Assembly (NCBI RefSeq): GCF_949987515.2
Contig: NC_082692.2
Location: 92,079,488-92,143,487 of the forward strand
From: Delphinus delphis
Taxonomy: Eukaryota > Chordata > Mammalia > Artiodactyla > Delphinidae
Length of the DNA: 64,000 nt
Reading direction: 5' to 3'
Notes under the pieces: model-generated
Database searches by the model: none
Told to the model about the DNA's origin: nothing
The model's input: only the letters and a program-made list of their open reading frames with translations
Translations under genes and position numbers: made by a program
Shown here: positions 23,051 to 35,295 of the stretch, in pieces
How positions within the stretch are numbered: the first letter of the stretch is position 1
How the letters are laid out: the number at the start of each line of letters is the position of its first letter

Positions 23051-23363
23051 CTGGAAATTAATAGAACTATGGTTAGTCCTTTTGCATCTAAATTAAAAAC
23101 TGTTTATTTATACATGTCTACATAAAATGTTTATGTTTTTATTTATACTCACACACACACACATAAATCTTCCACCTCATTTCAAAATGGATTTCAGTCA
23201 GCCTAAGTAAATACATGACTGTCTCAAATATTTTTTGAAATGAAGTATTTATGTACGTGTGTGTGAGTATAAGTAAAAACATAAACATTTATGTAGACAT
23301 GTATAAATGCATATTTTTATATAGGTGCAAAAAGGACTATTAATCATAGTTTTATAGATTTCC
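23051..23363. repeat. ~310-bp imperfect palindrome (two ~147-151-bp inverted arms, ~15-bp centre)
   Basis: The left arm (about 23051-23201) reads outward-in as 'ctggaaatta', 'agtccttttgcat', 'tttatacatgtctacataaa', 'tgtttatgtttttatttata', 'ctcacacacaca', 'catttcaaaa', 'cagtca'. The reverse complement of 23217-23363 gives the same order: 'ctggaaatct', 'agtcctttttgca', 'tttatacatgtctacataaa', 'tgtttatgtttttacttata', 'ctcacacacacgta', 'catttcaaaa', 'cagtca'. The centre is about 23202-23216. Divergence between arms is modest, by substitutions and small indels. I do not recognise it as a named repeat. An L1 3' end begins immediately to the right. Confidence 0.9.
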
Positions 23364-23365
23364 AG

Positions 23366-23710
23366 AACAAATGAACAATCGTAACAAAACAGAAATAGAT
23401 TCATAGATATTGCTCCTGGTTTCCAGACAGGAGGAGGGCAGGGGGATGGGTATTTGCAGATAAAGGAAGGTGAAGGGGATTAAGAGGTACAAACTTCCAG
23501 TTATAAAAGACATAAGTCGCAGGGATGTAATGCACAGCATAGGGAATATAGTCGATAACACTGTAATACGGTGTATGTATGGTGACAGATGGCAACTAGA
23601 CTCACAGTGGTGATCATTTCATAATGTATAAAAATATTGAATCACTATGTTGTACACCTGAAAGTAATATAATATTGTAAGTCAACTGTACTTCAAGAAA
23701 AAGGAAAAAA
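23366..23710 (+). mobile_element. 5'-truncated L1 3' end
   Basis: L1 3' UTR: 'aacaaaacagaaatagattc', 'ggggattaagaggtacaaac', 'gcacagcatagggaatatag', 'gaatcactatgttgtacacc', 'gtcaactgtacttcaagaaa', then an A-rich tail. It starts within a few bases of the palindrome's right arm. No clear TSD. Confidence 0.85.
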
Positions 23711-23739
23711 TACGTACCGTTGTATAATAAAGAATTTAT

Positions 23740-24415
23740 CTGGTCTTGGTCCCTGGTTCCTGGGAGATAACCTCTAAATCCTTGGAATTTCCTGAGTGAT
23801 AGGAGTGACTTTGTTACTCATGAGTCCCTTGCATCATACCTGATTTATACCAGTGAGATAAATCAGGATGGGGGTTAGTCATCGGAAAGACCAACCATGG
23901 GATTAGAGCGCTGAGGCTTTAAGCCAGCCCAACCTCCAGGGAGGAGAGGGGGTGCTACAGATTGAGTTCAATCACCTGGGCAATGATTCAATTAATCGTG
24001 CCTCTGTAATAAAACCCCAGTAAAAACTCTGGACAACTCTCAGATATGCTTCCCCGTTGCTGAACACATTGATGAATGGGAAGGGTGATGCATTCTTCTT
24101 CCCTTCCAGGTCTCATCCTCATTGTCTCTTTATTTGGCTGGTTCTGATTGACATCCTTTCTAATAAAACTGTAATCATACGTAGAGTGCTTTCCAGAATT
24201 TTTTGAGTCATTCTAGCAAATTATCAGACCTAAGAGAGTTAGAGCAACCCCCAAATTTATAGCCAGTTGGTCAGCAGTGCAAGTGGTCTGGGGACTCCTG
24301 AAATTGTGACTGGTACTAGAAGTGAGGGTAATCTTTTAGGGAATCGTGCCCTTAACTTGAGGAGCCTGTGCTAACTCCAGGTGGCTGGCATCAGAATTTC
24401 ATTGCAACATTATAA
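23740..24415 (+). mobile_element. Solo ERV-type LTR (possibly MER21-like)
   Basis: 'cctgggagataacctctaaa', 'catgagtcccttgcatcata', 'ggaaagaccaaccatgggat', 'gattcaattaatcgtgcctc', 'cctttctaataaaactgtaa' and 'cattctagcaaattatcaga' form one collinear LTR. The AATAAA-type signal in 'ctaataaaactg' fits the U3-R-U5 layout. A related copy lies on the opposite strand at 47261-48039. There are no internal viral genes. The subfamily name is a guess. Confidence 0.75.
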
Positions 24416-24544
24416 TAACAGAAATTAAATAAATGAAGAGCTACAGCCAGGAGGAACAGGAATACAAAAATAATGTGATAAAAGTAATGAGGTTACTACT
24501 CGTATCCTGAGAATGAAATCCAAGACAGCGTTATAGGGAATTCA

Positions 24545-24785
24545 GAGGCAGCATGGTGTAGTGGTGAAGAACAAAGGTTTGAGCCAGACTTACAGGATGC
24601 AAATTCCATCACCACTCTTTACCATCTGGGTGACTATAGGCAAGTCACTTAACTCTCTGAGCTCTGTAAAATGGAGATGATGATAATGCCTACTTCACAA
24701 AATTGTTATAAGAATTGAGTTAATTCATAAAAAGTGTTTAAAACCATTTCTGATACATAAGAACACTCAATACTTATTATTAGAA
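24545..24785 (+). repeat. MIR SINE, near full length
   Basis: 'cagcatggtgtagtggtgaa', 'gcaagtcacttaactctctg', 'ctgtaaaatggagatgatga' and 'cataagaacactcaatactt' cover the MIR head, CORE and L2-like tail. Confidence 0.9.
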
Positions 24786-24885
24786 TGGGCCACAGTGCAG
24801 GCCACTGTCAACACATCAAAGCACAATTCAATGAAAATAATAATTTTTTTAAAGAAAATGCGGTCCAGATGTGAAACTCTTATCA

Positions 24886-25093
24886 CAGCACTGCCCAATA
24901 AAACTTTCTGCAGTGACCATAATGTTCTATATCTGTGCTGTCCAGCATGAAAACGTCTAGCCATATGTGGCTATTGAGCACTTGAAATACGGGTGTTTTG
25001 ACTGAGGAGCTGAATTTTTATTTTATTTCATTTTTAATTTATTTAAATTTAAATAGCCACACGAGGCTAGTGGCTACCATATATTGGACACTG
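24886..25093 (+). mobile_element. Non-autonomous hAT-type DNA transposon relic
   Basis: Ends 'cagcactgcccaataaaac' and 'tattggacactg' are imperfect inverted repeats. The interior has 'gtggctattgagcacttgaa' and 'aatagccacacgaggctagt'. These are hallmarks of a common mammalian Charlie-group element. The 8-bp TSD is not preserved. Confidence 0.75.
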
Positions 25094-26819
25094 AAGACGA
25101 CCAGGGTGTAGTAGCCAGCCCACACGCCCTTCAGGTGCTCTTTCATGAACAATATTCCTCACAGCCAAGCTTCCAGCAAGGACTGCAGATGAGAATTCAA
25201 GCCCACTTAACTCTACGTTACTGGTTAAAGGCGGTATCGTGTGTTCAGTGTGCATCCAAAAAAGAACAGGTTTAAGATTTTGTTATATAATCAAGAAGCC
25301 TACCGATCAGGCATGAGCCTAGAGAAAAGCCCACTGACTGTGACATGGAGTTGGGCCAAGGTAATATTTGCAGATAAAGGAAGGTTTTCCTCAGAAAACA
25401 GCCCAGAGTTGACTACAGTTTATGAGAACAGGCCCCAAAGTTCTACCTACTTTAACAGGCCATGGCAAGAATTAGAAGAGAAAATGCATATAACTGCTTG
25501 GCACAATGCCTTGCACAGCAAACACTAAATCAGTTTTACCTCTTTTATCATCATTATCAGAATTATTCTGTGCTATAAAATGTGCCTCTAATAACTGCAA
25601 CTGGAGATGTTAATAATCTCAATACAGTGCCCATGTAATATTGAATTGCAAACAGTATTATTTACTGAGTAACTCTTTAAGACAAGCTAGTGGTAAGTGA
25701 ACAAGCTGACCTTCTATATAGGGTTCTTAGATTTTGACCAATTAAATGTTTGAAGACCTCTGCCAAAACTGATGACTTGGGTTTTGAAGTAACTGATTTA
25801 AAGTGAAATAATGAGATCGAAGGGCCATTGTTTGTGGAGGCTACTCTAAATTTGAGAAAATAAACTATATCATCAGCATTTAGGCAAATGCTTATCTATC
25901 TATTCCTTATAGCAGGGAAGCATGAATTTCGCTCATCCAGGAATAATATCAAGTCATTAAGAAACACGTGAAGGAGGAGAGTTTGAAACATATTGTATTT
26001 TGTCTCCCTTAAAATTATCTAATCTACCAAGAAACTTACTCTAATGACCTGAAATATGGGCAGTGGTTTTACAGGTCTCACATATGTATCAATAGCTAGG
26101 ATTGTGTATCTGGAGCATAACCCATTCCTGTACATAAGCCAAGGGCTGATAGAAGGTCAATAAAATCAAAGTTTATTCAAGGTTCCTAAGAAATGTATTC
26201 ACAAACTGATGAAGCTTATGTAATGTTGGTCAATAAGACAAGAGCTGTGCCTAAGACCCAGATACTCCTGAAAAATACTGTCCTGAGAAACCTAGAGGAG
26301 CAACTTATCAAAAGGGAAATTGGCCTACATCTATATGGAATCATTTAGAGACATCATAAAGCATTTTTTACTAGAATCATCCTATACATGATCCCAGGCA
26401 TTTGTTGACTTCTAGGCAATAGGATTAACAAGTAGACAAGGACCTAAGCCCATCATGGTAAGCAGTGCTGAATATTCCAAAGGCAAATGACCTTTACCTG
26501 GGGCTTTATTTAATCAGAAACTGTTACTGGGACCCAGAGTCAGGTCTTCAATTTCCAGGTAATTGATGCTAGGAGTTTTGTCAGCATCACTCTTCTATGA
26601 GCACTAACAAATAAACTGAGAATCCTATGGTTTTTCATCTACAAAAAAGAAACAATGACAGCTTCAAAGTCTACTTACCACCAATTCTGAATTGCAATAA
26701 GATTAAAAGGAAATAGGACTATGGTAGCAGGGGATGGCTGAGATTGTTTCTTTCAGGTACCTCAAGCAATATGTAATCATTTAGATCAATATTAGTTATA
26801 TAACATTTAAAAACACTGC
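25094..26819. other. Unassigned sequence
   Basis: No gene seen. Open frames at 25084-25528 are short and motif-free. The composition is ordinary AT-rich intergenic DNA. Confidence 0.4.
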
Positions 26820-27090
26820 ATGATTAAATGATGTATCAATTAGGAATATTTTAGGCTATGAGGAGCAGAAAACATTACTTTGGTGGCTTAAATATTAGAA
26901 ACTTACTTTTCCCCACATAATGGGAAGTCCAGATGCATGCAGTTGTTGTTTCTGGTTTAGTTAACTCCAGAGCCTTTGAATTCCCTTGATATTTCCCTCA
27001 TGGACACAGGTTGGCTGCTACAGTTTCAACCATAAGGTCACATTCCAGCTTCAAGAAAATAAAAAGGGAAAGAGGTGGAACTTATTGAAG
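26820..27090. repeat. Old interspersed repeat, family not assigned
   Basis: 'tcaattaggaatattttagg', 'atgggaagtccagatgcatg', 'gacacaggttggctgctaca' and 'ccataaggtcacattccagc' have the feel of an old dispersed mammalian repeat. I cannot name it with confidence. Confidence 0.35.
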
Positions 27091-27730
27091 AGTCCATCTC
27101 TAGACCAAAAGCCTGCGTGTGATCATTCAGACCCGACCATAGGCAATTGCAAGGCTTTGCCCGACAGACGTCACAGTGAAAAGCTGCCGTCCCCACACCA
27201 GACTTGGTTACAGCCACTGCACTGCAGATTTCTGGAGAGTTGCACTCAAGGAACCCCACCTCCACTCCACCCATCTGAGCCAGCCATGCTCATACACATA
27301 TCAGCATATATACATCTAGCCCAAGCATTTCTCTTCAGACGCCACCTTATCAGAGGCCTTGGCTGAGGCACTTTGGACACCTCCACCAAGACCTCATTAC
27401 CAGGGAGCTTGACTAAGGCATTTTCTTCATGCTCAATCAGTATTTTTCTACTCCTTAGCCTTCCTCCTCCCCCTCTACCAGACCATGAAAAGGCACGAGC
27501 CTTCTGTTCCAGGCTCCTCAGCAATAAAACATTTCCCCTCATCTGCACTGCATGCATCTCACCCTTGCCAGGTGTTGCTCCATAGGAAAAAAAATGGAGC
27601 ACTAGGGAGCCAGGCCACTTTTTGCCCCTTGCTTGCACTGCCGCAATAAATAAATAAAGACTTGACCGATACTTTTAGTTTGGCTCATTGTCTTAATTGA
27701 CCACCTCAACACCTGGCAGCCCGTCACCTA
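27091..27730 (+). mobile_element. Possible LTR relic
   Basis: A GC-richer ~640-bp stretch ends in 'gcaataaataaataaagact' then 'ttggctcattgtcttaattg' and 'cctcaacacctggcagcc'. This is an LTR-like R/U5 layout with polyadenylation signals (also 'gcaataaaacatttcccc' upstream). Open frames on both strands here show no conserved domain. There is no internal viral region and no TSD seen. Confidence 0.4.
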
Positions 27731-29474
27731 CATCAGAAAAATACATCTTCCCAGAGACCCTACAGCAGACTGCTACCATCTTATTAGCCTGAACTGAGAT
27801 ACACATGGGCATTCTGAGTAGTGTCTACAAAGAGAAAGCAGTTGGTGAACAAACCATCAGTGCTTGTCATAATTTGGAAATGAGTTCTATGGGGAAAATA
27901 TAAGCTCAGGAGTTCAGAAAAGAGAGAAGTTTGCTATGAGCTACAAGGAAATTATTTCATAAAGGAGATTAAACTTTAAACTGTGCTCTAAAAGATAGAT
28001 AAAGTTTGGAGATGAGAGGGCATGACAGATGGGCTAAACAGACTAAGGAAAGGTTTTGCGGAAGAAATGAGCTCCTAGGACAGAGAAAGGAACATCCCGC
28101 TCTTCTGAAAATAGGAGAAAGAGTGTTTTAATTCAGGAAATAGAACACAGTTGCCCATCAGGGGGATGGGGAAGCCACTCCTATGGGAGAATCTTTAGCA
28201 CATCTAGTGCTAGCAAGTAAACTAAGAAATGCCTATTAAACAATTGCTATTGTCTCGCCAAACATGTCAGTAAACATTTATGCCAAACAAGTGGCCTTAA
28301 TACATGCCGATTACACTCTGGAAAAAGCAAGTGAAAAATTCCTTGTGCAAAAAAAGGAAGAAACCACCATCCTGCAACTAGCTCTGCTTTAACTCCCACT
28401 GAGATCCACAGGGTATCCGTTCATAGAACCAAAGCAGCATATGGCCCTAAAAATATAAGCCTCTGATCTTACAATTAACAGAGTAATCTTAAAATTAAAG
28501 CATCAAATCAAAAACACTTCTGAATAACAACAGTTTAAGTTAATGGTTTCTTTCTGTTTGTTTTAGGCTTTCTTGTGTGGGAAGAGAGACAGGGGCACTG
28601 GTCAAAGGGAAAATGTATTCAATAATTGCAGCAGATAAGATCAAAGCAAAATTTTCTCTATATTCCCTAAAAGGCATGTTTCTCCTGTTCTTTAATTGGA
28701 AGCAAAGGTCTAAACAAGCAGTGGAAATAAAACCAGTGAGAGGGGCTCTTTCACATCTCTAATTATACCTCCTATGCAGTAACAGGCAATTGGACACCAA
28801 AAGCTCGGGGACCAAGACCTTTCCTGCTATGTCCAAGTAACTACACCAGAAGGAAATCTACAGTCAAAGTCCCCCTTCAAGATAGTTCCCAATAGTCTCA
28901 TTTTAAAAGTAGATCCTTTTTCTTATCTGACCCTAATTGGTAATTAGCTATTCCTTCTTATTAATCTACCCAAGTGACTGTTTCTGAATATTAAAATGTG
29001 GGATTCTTTCATCATGCAATTATGCTGGACATGGAAGGAAATAACAAACTGTAAACTTACAACTGTAACCTCCTAAAAGTTAAGAGAATCACAATGGCCC
29101 ACTGAAATAGGAGACATTTTAATTAATATGCCTCCCTGTGGCTTTGCCTTTCTTCTTGTATGCTCAGCTGGAGTAATTAGAGCAAAACCTGAGGGGCCCT
29201 ACCCCAGAAGCCTCACTCAGCCCTCTCCAGCTGAGTCTCACTCTTTGTTGGCAACTGCCTCCATCGAGGAAGACTCAGCCTGAGCTGTGTAATGTACAAC
29301 TGCTCTAGGGAATAATCCCTCCCTAGAGCCACCAGGAAGTAGCCTGTTCAAAAAGCAAAAAATTTAAAAATTTAAACCCTATTCACTTTAAAGGAAAAAA
29401 CGAGAAACAATCTTTTAAAAAAGATACCTTCCAAGCTATTAACATCTGATACAACTTCCTCTTTAGAGATTTCT
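27731..29474. other. Unassigned sequence, part possibly conserved
   Basis: No gene. The stretch 28860-29200 is repeat-free and AT-rich, with 'ggtaattagctatt' and 'gagtaattagagc' homeobox-type cores. Part of 27890-28140 is loosely L2-like. Nothing decisive. Confidence 0.35.
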
Positions 29475-29489
29475 CCTTCTTTAACCACG

Positions 29490-32400
29490 TTTTAAAGTAT
29501 AGTTTACAATAGCATAAAATTTACCCATTTGGAGTATACAGATCAAGTCAGTTTTAGTAAATTTACACAGTTGTGTAACCATCAACACACTCAAGCTTCA
29601 GAACACTTTCATCACCCCCAAAATCCCTTGTGTCCCTTTGCCGTCAATTCCTGCTCCCAATCCCAGCCCCAGGAAACCTGCTGTCCCTACAGTTTTGCCC
29701 GTTCTAGCAATTTCATACAAATGCAATCACACAGTATATATTCTTTTGTGTGGCTTCTTCCACTTAGCATATTTTTGACATTTATCCATGTTCTTACATG
29801 TATAAGTAGTTCACTCCTTTTTATTGCTGAATGGCACTCCACTGTATAGATATACCACATTTTGTTTATCTATTCCCCAGTTGATGGACATTTGGATTGC
29901 TTCCAAATATTTGGAGATATTGAGCCTAACAAACATATGGATACAAGTCTTTTCATTTCTCTTGGGCAGATACCTGGAAAATAAATTTCTTGGTCATTTG
30001 GTAAATATAAGTTCAACTTTTTAGGAAAGTGCCAGGCAATTTTTCAAAGGGGAGTGTATCATTTTCTACTTCCATCAGCAACACATGAGAGTTCTGGTTT
30101 CTATGCAACCTCAGGAACAGTATTCTCAATCTTTTTTGATTACATATATTTTAGAGGTGTGTAGTATATTCTCAATGGGATTTTAGTCTGCATTTTCCTA
30201 AGGACTAACAATGTTGAACACCTTTTCATGTGCTTATTTGCTATTCATAGATCTTTTTTGAAGGTTCTATTCAAAATTTTACCCATTTTTTAATTGTGTT
30301 GTGTGCTTTCAGACTATTTACTGTAAGAGGTTTTTTTCATATTCTGAACACAAGTCCTTTATCAGATAAATAATTTGCAAATATTTTCTGCAATTCCATT
30401 TACTTATCTTTGTCTTTTCAGTTTCTCAGTGCTATCTTTTGAAAAGCAAACATTTTAATTTATCTTTTGGTGTTCATATTTTTTGTGTCCTATCTAAGAA
30501 ATTCAAAGTCACAAATATTTTCTCCCCTGTTTATTTCTAGTTACATGATAATTTCAGCTCTTACATTTAGATCTATGATCCATTTTGAGTAGAACTTTGT
30601 GTTATGGTATGAAGTAAGGGTCCAGGGGTTTTATGTTTTTGCTTTTGTTTTGCATAGAGACACCCAATTGTTCCAGCACCACTTGTTGAATAGACTCTCT
30701 AACTCCACTGAGTTACCTTACAAGTCTGTCAAAAATCAAGGGACCATGTATGGGTTTATCTCTGGACTCTGTTCTGTTCCACGGATCTACGGTCTAATGC
30801 TAATACCACACTGTCTTGATTACTGTAGCTTCACAGTAAGCTTTGAAAATCAGGTAGCACAAATCCTTCAACATTGTCTTTTCAAAATTGTTCTGTTTAT
30901 TGTAGGTACTTTGAATTTCCATTTAAATTTTAGGATTGACTTGTCGATTTATATTTAAAAGCCTGCTGGGAATTTGACAGGGATTATGTTGAATCTATAG
31001 ATCAATCTGAGAAGAGAATTGCCATTTTAACTAAACTGATCTTCAAATCCATGACCATAGTTTATCTTTCCGCTTACTTAGCTCTTCATTATTTTCTCTC
31101 AGCAACGTCTTACGGTTTTCAGCATACAGTTTTTTCTCCCTTTTGTTAAATTTATGCCTAAGTATTTTATTCTGTTTGATTCCATAGTAAACAATATTAT
31201 TGTATTAATTTTAATTTTGGATTGTGAATTGCCAATAAATAGGAAAATAATAGTTGATTTTTAGATACTGATCTTGTAACTTGTGACCTTCCTAAACTTG
31301 TTTAGTACTTCTAGTAGCTTTTTGACAGATATTCCCTACATACAAATCAGATCATCTGTGAATAAAAATAATTTTACTTCTTACCTGACAATCTGTATGC
31401 CTTTAATTTCTTATTCTTGCCTTATTGCAAGAATAAGAAGTTAAAGAGTAGAATCTCCAGAGCAGTGTTGAATAAAAGAGGCAAGAGCAGATATTCTTTT
31501 AAATCTTAAGGAGAAAAAGCATTCAAGCTTTTAATATTAAGCATGTTGTTAGCTGTAGCTCTTTATCAGGGTAAGGAAATTTTCAACTATTCCTAACTTG
31601 TTGAGAACTTTTATCAAGAATGCATGTTGGATATTTTAAAAAAACATTTTATGTCTACTGAGAGAATCACATGGTTTTTGTCCTTTTTTCTATTAACATA
31701 TTATTTCACCCAAATTGATTTTTGGACAATAAATCAACTTTGCAATGTAAGGCACTTAGAAGTTACCACTCCACCGTAACAACAAGTAAAAAGATGAACG
31801 AGTTGAAAGATCAGCTCTTCTTAGATCCATCAGAGAAGTGAGACAACAGGACAAACTGCTGCTCCAAAAATTGGAGAGACAGACAGGCAGATACAGAGAA
31901 TCGGAACCTACTGGAGCAGAAACATCCATAGAAACCAATACCGGGGTAGGAAAACTTGAACTGTAATTGACAACTGCTGGAGGCTCAGTGTGCAAAAGTC
32001 TGAGAGAGAAAAACTCCAGGGGGACCCAGTCATGGGGTGGGAGGCACACTTCTAAGTTTTACCTCTAAGAGCTTCACCCTGTTCTCGCGGTGACTATCGG
32101 AGAGAAACCCTCTTGTGCTTGCAGCATGGGAAGGGAAAAAGGAATCATTTTGAAATACACTAGACCATTCTGTTTTCCTTAACAAGGCCTGCCTTCAGGA
32201 GAAACAATTTTACCAGAGCCTAACCTACCTGTGAGAAGAGAAGCCTCAAACTCCAGCTCCCTCTAGCCATCCCATCCCACCTAAATGGTGGGGGAGGGGG
32301 GCGGGGTGCACTAGGAAGCACTGTGGGAGGTCACAATCCAGGGGCACAGGCTCACCAAAAAACTGAACCCGAATCACAGGACTGTAGAATATTTCCCCTC

Positions 32401-33330
32401 TCCCCACACTTTATCACTGCATTAAAGCCCTACGTACCATGGTTTCCTTTTACCCGGTATATCATAGGCACTTGCACAAAAAATTAAAAGGCATACTAAA
32501 TGGCAAAAAGCACAGTTTGAAGATACTGGAAATGCATCAGAACCAGAGTCAGATGCAGCAGGAATGTTGGAATTAACAGAAATTTTTAAACCTGTGGTTA
32601 ATGTGCTAAGAGCTTTAATGGAAGTAGACGATATGCAAGAATAGATGAATAATGAAAGCAGAGAGATGGAAATTCTAAGAAAGGATAAACAAGAGATGCT
32701 TAAGATCAAAAACACTGTAACAGAAATGAAGAACGTCTTAGATGTGCTCATTAGTACACTGGACACAGCGACTAATTTTCTGAAGAAAGAATCTCTCAGC
32801 TTGAGGGTATGACAATAGAAACATCCAAAACTGAAAAGCAAAGAGAAAAAAAAAAAAAGACTGAAAAAAGAACAGAAAAGAAATCCAAAAAACTGTGGGA
32901 CAATTACAAAAGGTATAACATAACACATGAGAATAACTAAAGGAGAAGGAAGAGATAAATCAACCTACATTCCTAAAATAAGTACCATTTGTTCATGGTG
33001 ATAATCCTTTTTACATGTTGCTAGACTCAGGTTGCTATTATTCTGTTAAGGATGATTGCTTCTATGTTCATGAGAGATATTGGTCTATGGTTTTCTTTTC
33101 TTCGGATGTCTTTGTCTAGCTTTGGTATTAGGGTAACACTGGCTTAATTAAATGAATTAGGAAGAAGGTCTCTTGCATCTATTCTCTGAAAGAGTTTGTG
33201 CAGAATTAGTATTGTATTTTCCTTAAATATCTTATAGAATTCCCTGGTTGAACCATCTACGCCTGGATACTTCTTCACGGGAAAATATTCTTTTGATGAT
33301 TCAACTAAATCATTGGGGAACTATGATATA
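29490..33330 (-). mobile_element. Old L1 (L1M-type), antisense, split by an inserted L1 5' piece
   Basis: From left to right the + strand carries the antisense L1 3' end ('ttttagtaaatttacacagt', 'ctttttattgctgaatggca') and ORF2 ('gtctgtcaaaaatcaaggga', 'gttgaatctatagatcaatc') to about 31740. ORF2 antisense resumes at about 32950 with 'gttcatggtgataatccttt', 'catgagagatattggtctat' and continues to about 33330. The two halves are consecutive parts of one ORF2, so 31755-32945 is an interruption. The RT is too decayed for an intact catalytic motif. Confidence 0.85.
31755..32945 (+). mobile_element. Sense L1 5' UTR plus ORF1 N-terminus, without a 3' end
   Basis: L1 leader ('gatccatcagagaagtgaga', 'cattgacaactgctggaggc'-like, 'gggacccagtcatggggtgg') runs into an ORF1 N-terminal coiled-coil region. 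The latter starts near 32645 ('gaatagatgaataatgaaag') and shows the heptad-rich reading 'EILRKDKQEMLKIKNTVTEM'. It stops inside ORF1 at about 32945 with no ORF2, no 3' UTR and no A tail. The surrounding sequence is antisense L1 ORF2 on both sides. An antisense open frame of 168 codons (32422-32928) is a by-product. Confidence 0.75.
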
Positions 33331-33444
33331 TGCATTGTAGCTCCACAGCTGTCTTTCAGGAAGCATAAATTCCTATTTGCATGGAGTTTACACAAGTCAA
33401 TCATGCCACAATAAAGAGTACTATTTGATTATATACAGGCACAA

Positions 33445-33600
33445 TGGTGGACAAAGCATTGGGCTGAGACTTGTATTCAAATTCAGCTTCTGTCTTTACT
33501 TGGTAGTTGGGCCTCAGTACTCAGGCATCCTAAGCCACAGTTTCCTCATTGTAAAATGAGAGAGTAGAAGGTTTCTAAGATCCTTTCAGTACTTAACTAA
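33445..33600 (+). repeat. MIR SINE fragment
   Basis: 'gacaaagcattgggctgaga', 'ccacagtttcctcattgtaa' and 'gtttctaagatcctttcagt' follow MIR order with the MIR3-type end. Confidence 0.7.
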
Positions 33601-34217
33601 CTTGGTCTATGATGAAAGCGTAAAAATGAACTTTACCGCAAATGACAATCTGAGAAAAATTTTTATAACTCATAGCACAGACAAAATGTTATTCCTAATT
33701 TATAAGGAAATCCTAAAAATCAAGAAGAATAAAAGCAATAGAAAAGAAAAAAGCAATAGAAAAAGAAAATCCAGTTGCCATATAAGGACAAGTGGTCCTA
33801 AAATACATGAAAAGTTGTTCGACATATCAAAATCAACTATCTACTAACAATAACCAAATAGATAACATAATTTTAAAAAGATAAACATTTAAATACTAAT
33901 GAAAGATGTAAAATATCTAGGAATTCATCAAATTGATTTTGTGCAACTACAAAACACTGCTGAAAGAAATTAGAGAAGGCCTAAATAAATACTCACAGAC
34001 TGAAAATCTGAGAAATGCTAAAATGTCAATTACCCCCAGATTTATCCATACATTCAGGGCAATCCAAATCAAAATTCCAGTTGGGATTTTCCATACATTC
34101 TAAACTTTACATGGAAATGCAAAGGACCTAGAAGAGCAATACAATCTTGAAGAAGAATAAAACTGGAGAGTTTACACAACCAGGTGTCAATATTTAAAAA
34201 AAAAAACTACGATAATT

Positions 34218-34831
34218 TTTTTACGATAATTTTTTATTGAAATATAGTTGATTTACAATATTACATTAGTTTCAGGTTACAACATAGTGATTCAACATTA
34301 AAATACATTACAAAATGATCACCACGAGTCTAGCAGCCATCTATCCCCATGCAAAGTTATCACAGTACTATTAACTACATTCCTTATGCTGTATAGCATA
34401 TCCCTGTGTCTTATTTATTTTATAACTGCAAGTCTGTACCTCTTGATTCCCTTCACTGATTTTGCCCATCCATCCACTGGCCTCCCCTCTAGCAATCACC
34501 CACTTGTTTTCTGTATCTGTTTCTGTTTTGTTTTGTATATTCATTTTGTTTTTTAGATTCCATGTACATGTGAGATAATACAGTATTTGTCATTCTCTGT
34601 CTGACTTATTTCACTTAGCAAAATACCCTCTAGATCCATCCCTGTTGTCACAAATGGCAAGACTGTATTCTTTTTTATGGCTGAGTAATATTCCATCGTG
34701 TGTGTATATGTATGTATATCACATCTTCTTTATCCATTCATGTATCAGTGAACACTCAGGTTGATTCCATATCTTGGCTATTGTAAATAATGCTGCAATG
34801 AACATGGGGTGCATATATCTTTTCAACTTAA
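34218..34831 (-). mobile_element. 5'-truncated L1 inserted in the older L1
   Basis: Antisense L1 3' end: 'ttttttattgaaatatagtt', 'ctgtatagcatatccctgtg', 'gattccatgtacatgtgaga', 'gctgagtaatattccatcgt', 'aatgctgcaatgaacatggg'. The target 'aaaaactacgataatt' (34202-34217) recurs as 'aaaaatacaataatt' (34832-34846), a TSD with two changes. A second copy of 'tacgataattttt' directly inside the left junction means the target bases occur in tandem there. Confidence 0.85.
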
Positions 34832-35295
34832 AAAAATACAATAATTACAGCTATGTGCTGTGTGTGCTGATGGAACAGAATGAAGAGTCCAGAAATAGAC
34901 CCACACATATATGGTCACCTGTCAACTCCAAAAATTATTTAATATGCTCTCTTGGCAAAGCTGTGGGGAAGCACAAACTAACATTGTTTTCAGGAATGCA
35001 AAATGTTGCAACCCATAGGAAGCACTGCATCTACACTTTGACAATCTCACTCTGGAACTGCATACACATACCTGCATACATATGAAGTAACGTATATACA
35101 ATATTAATCTTCAGGACATTACCTGAAATAGGAAAAGATTTAAATGACCCAAGTGTCCAGCAATAGGGGACTAGTTGAAAAAATATTTTCCCTTCATGCA
35201 ACAGAATTCTATGTAACTGTAAAATAAATAAAGTCCTACATATTAATATGTACTGGGTGAAATGTTATACAACTATAAAAAATACAAAATTGTAA

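Noticed and set aside
23101..23290. Palindrome as a CRISPR array or bacterial terminator
   Set aside because: The window is a mammalian genome; there are only two inverted arms, no repeated spacers.
28140..28180. 'catcagggggatgg' as a second CTCF site
   Set aside because: It departs from the core at several informative positions.
32422..32928. 168-codon antisense open frame
   Set aside because: Antisense of L1 ORF1; low-complexity Phe/Ser runs reflect poly-A-rich sense DNA.
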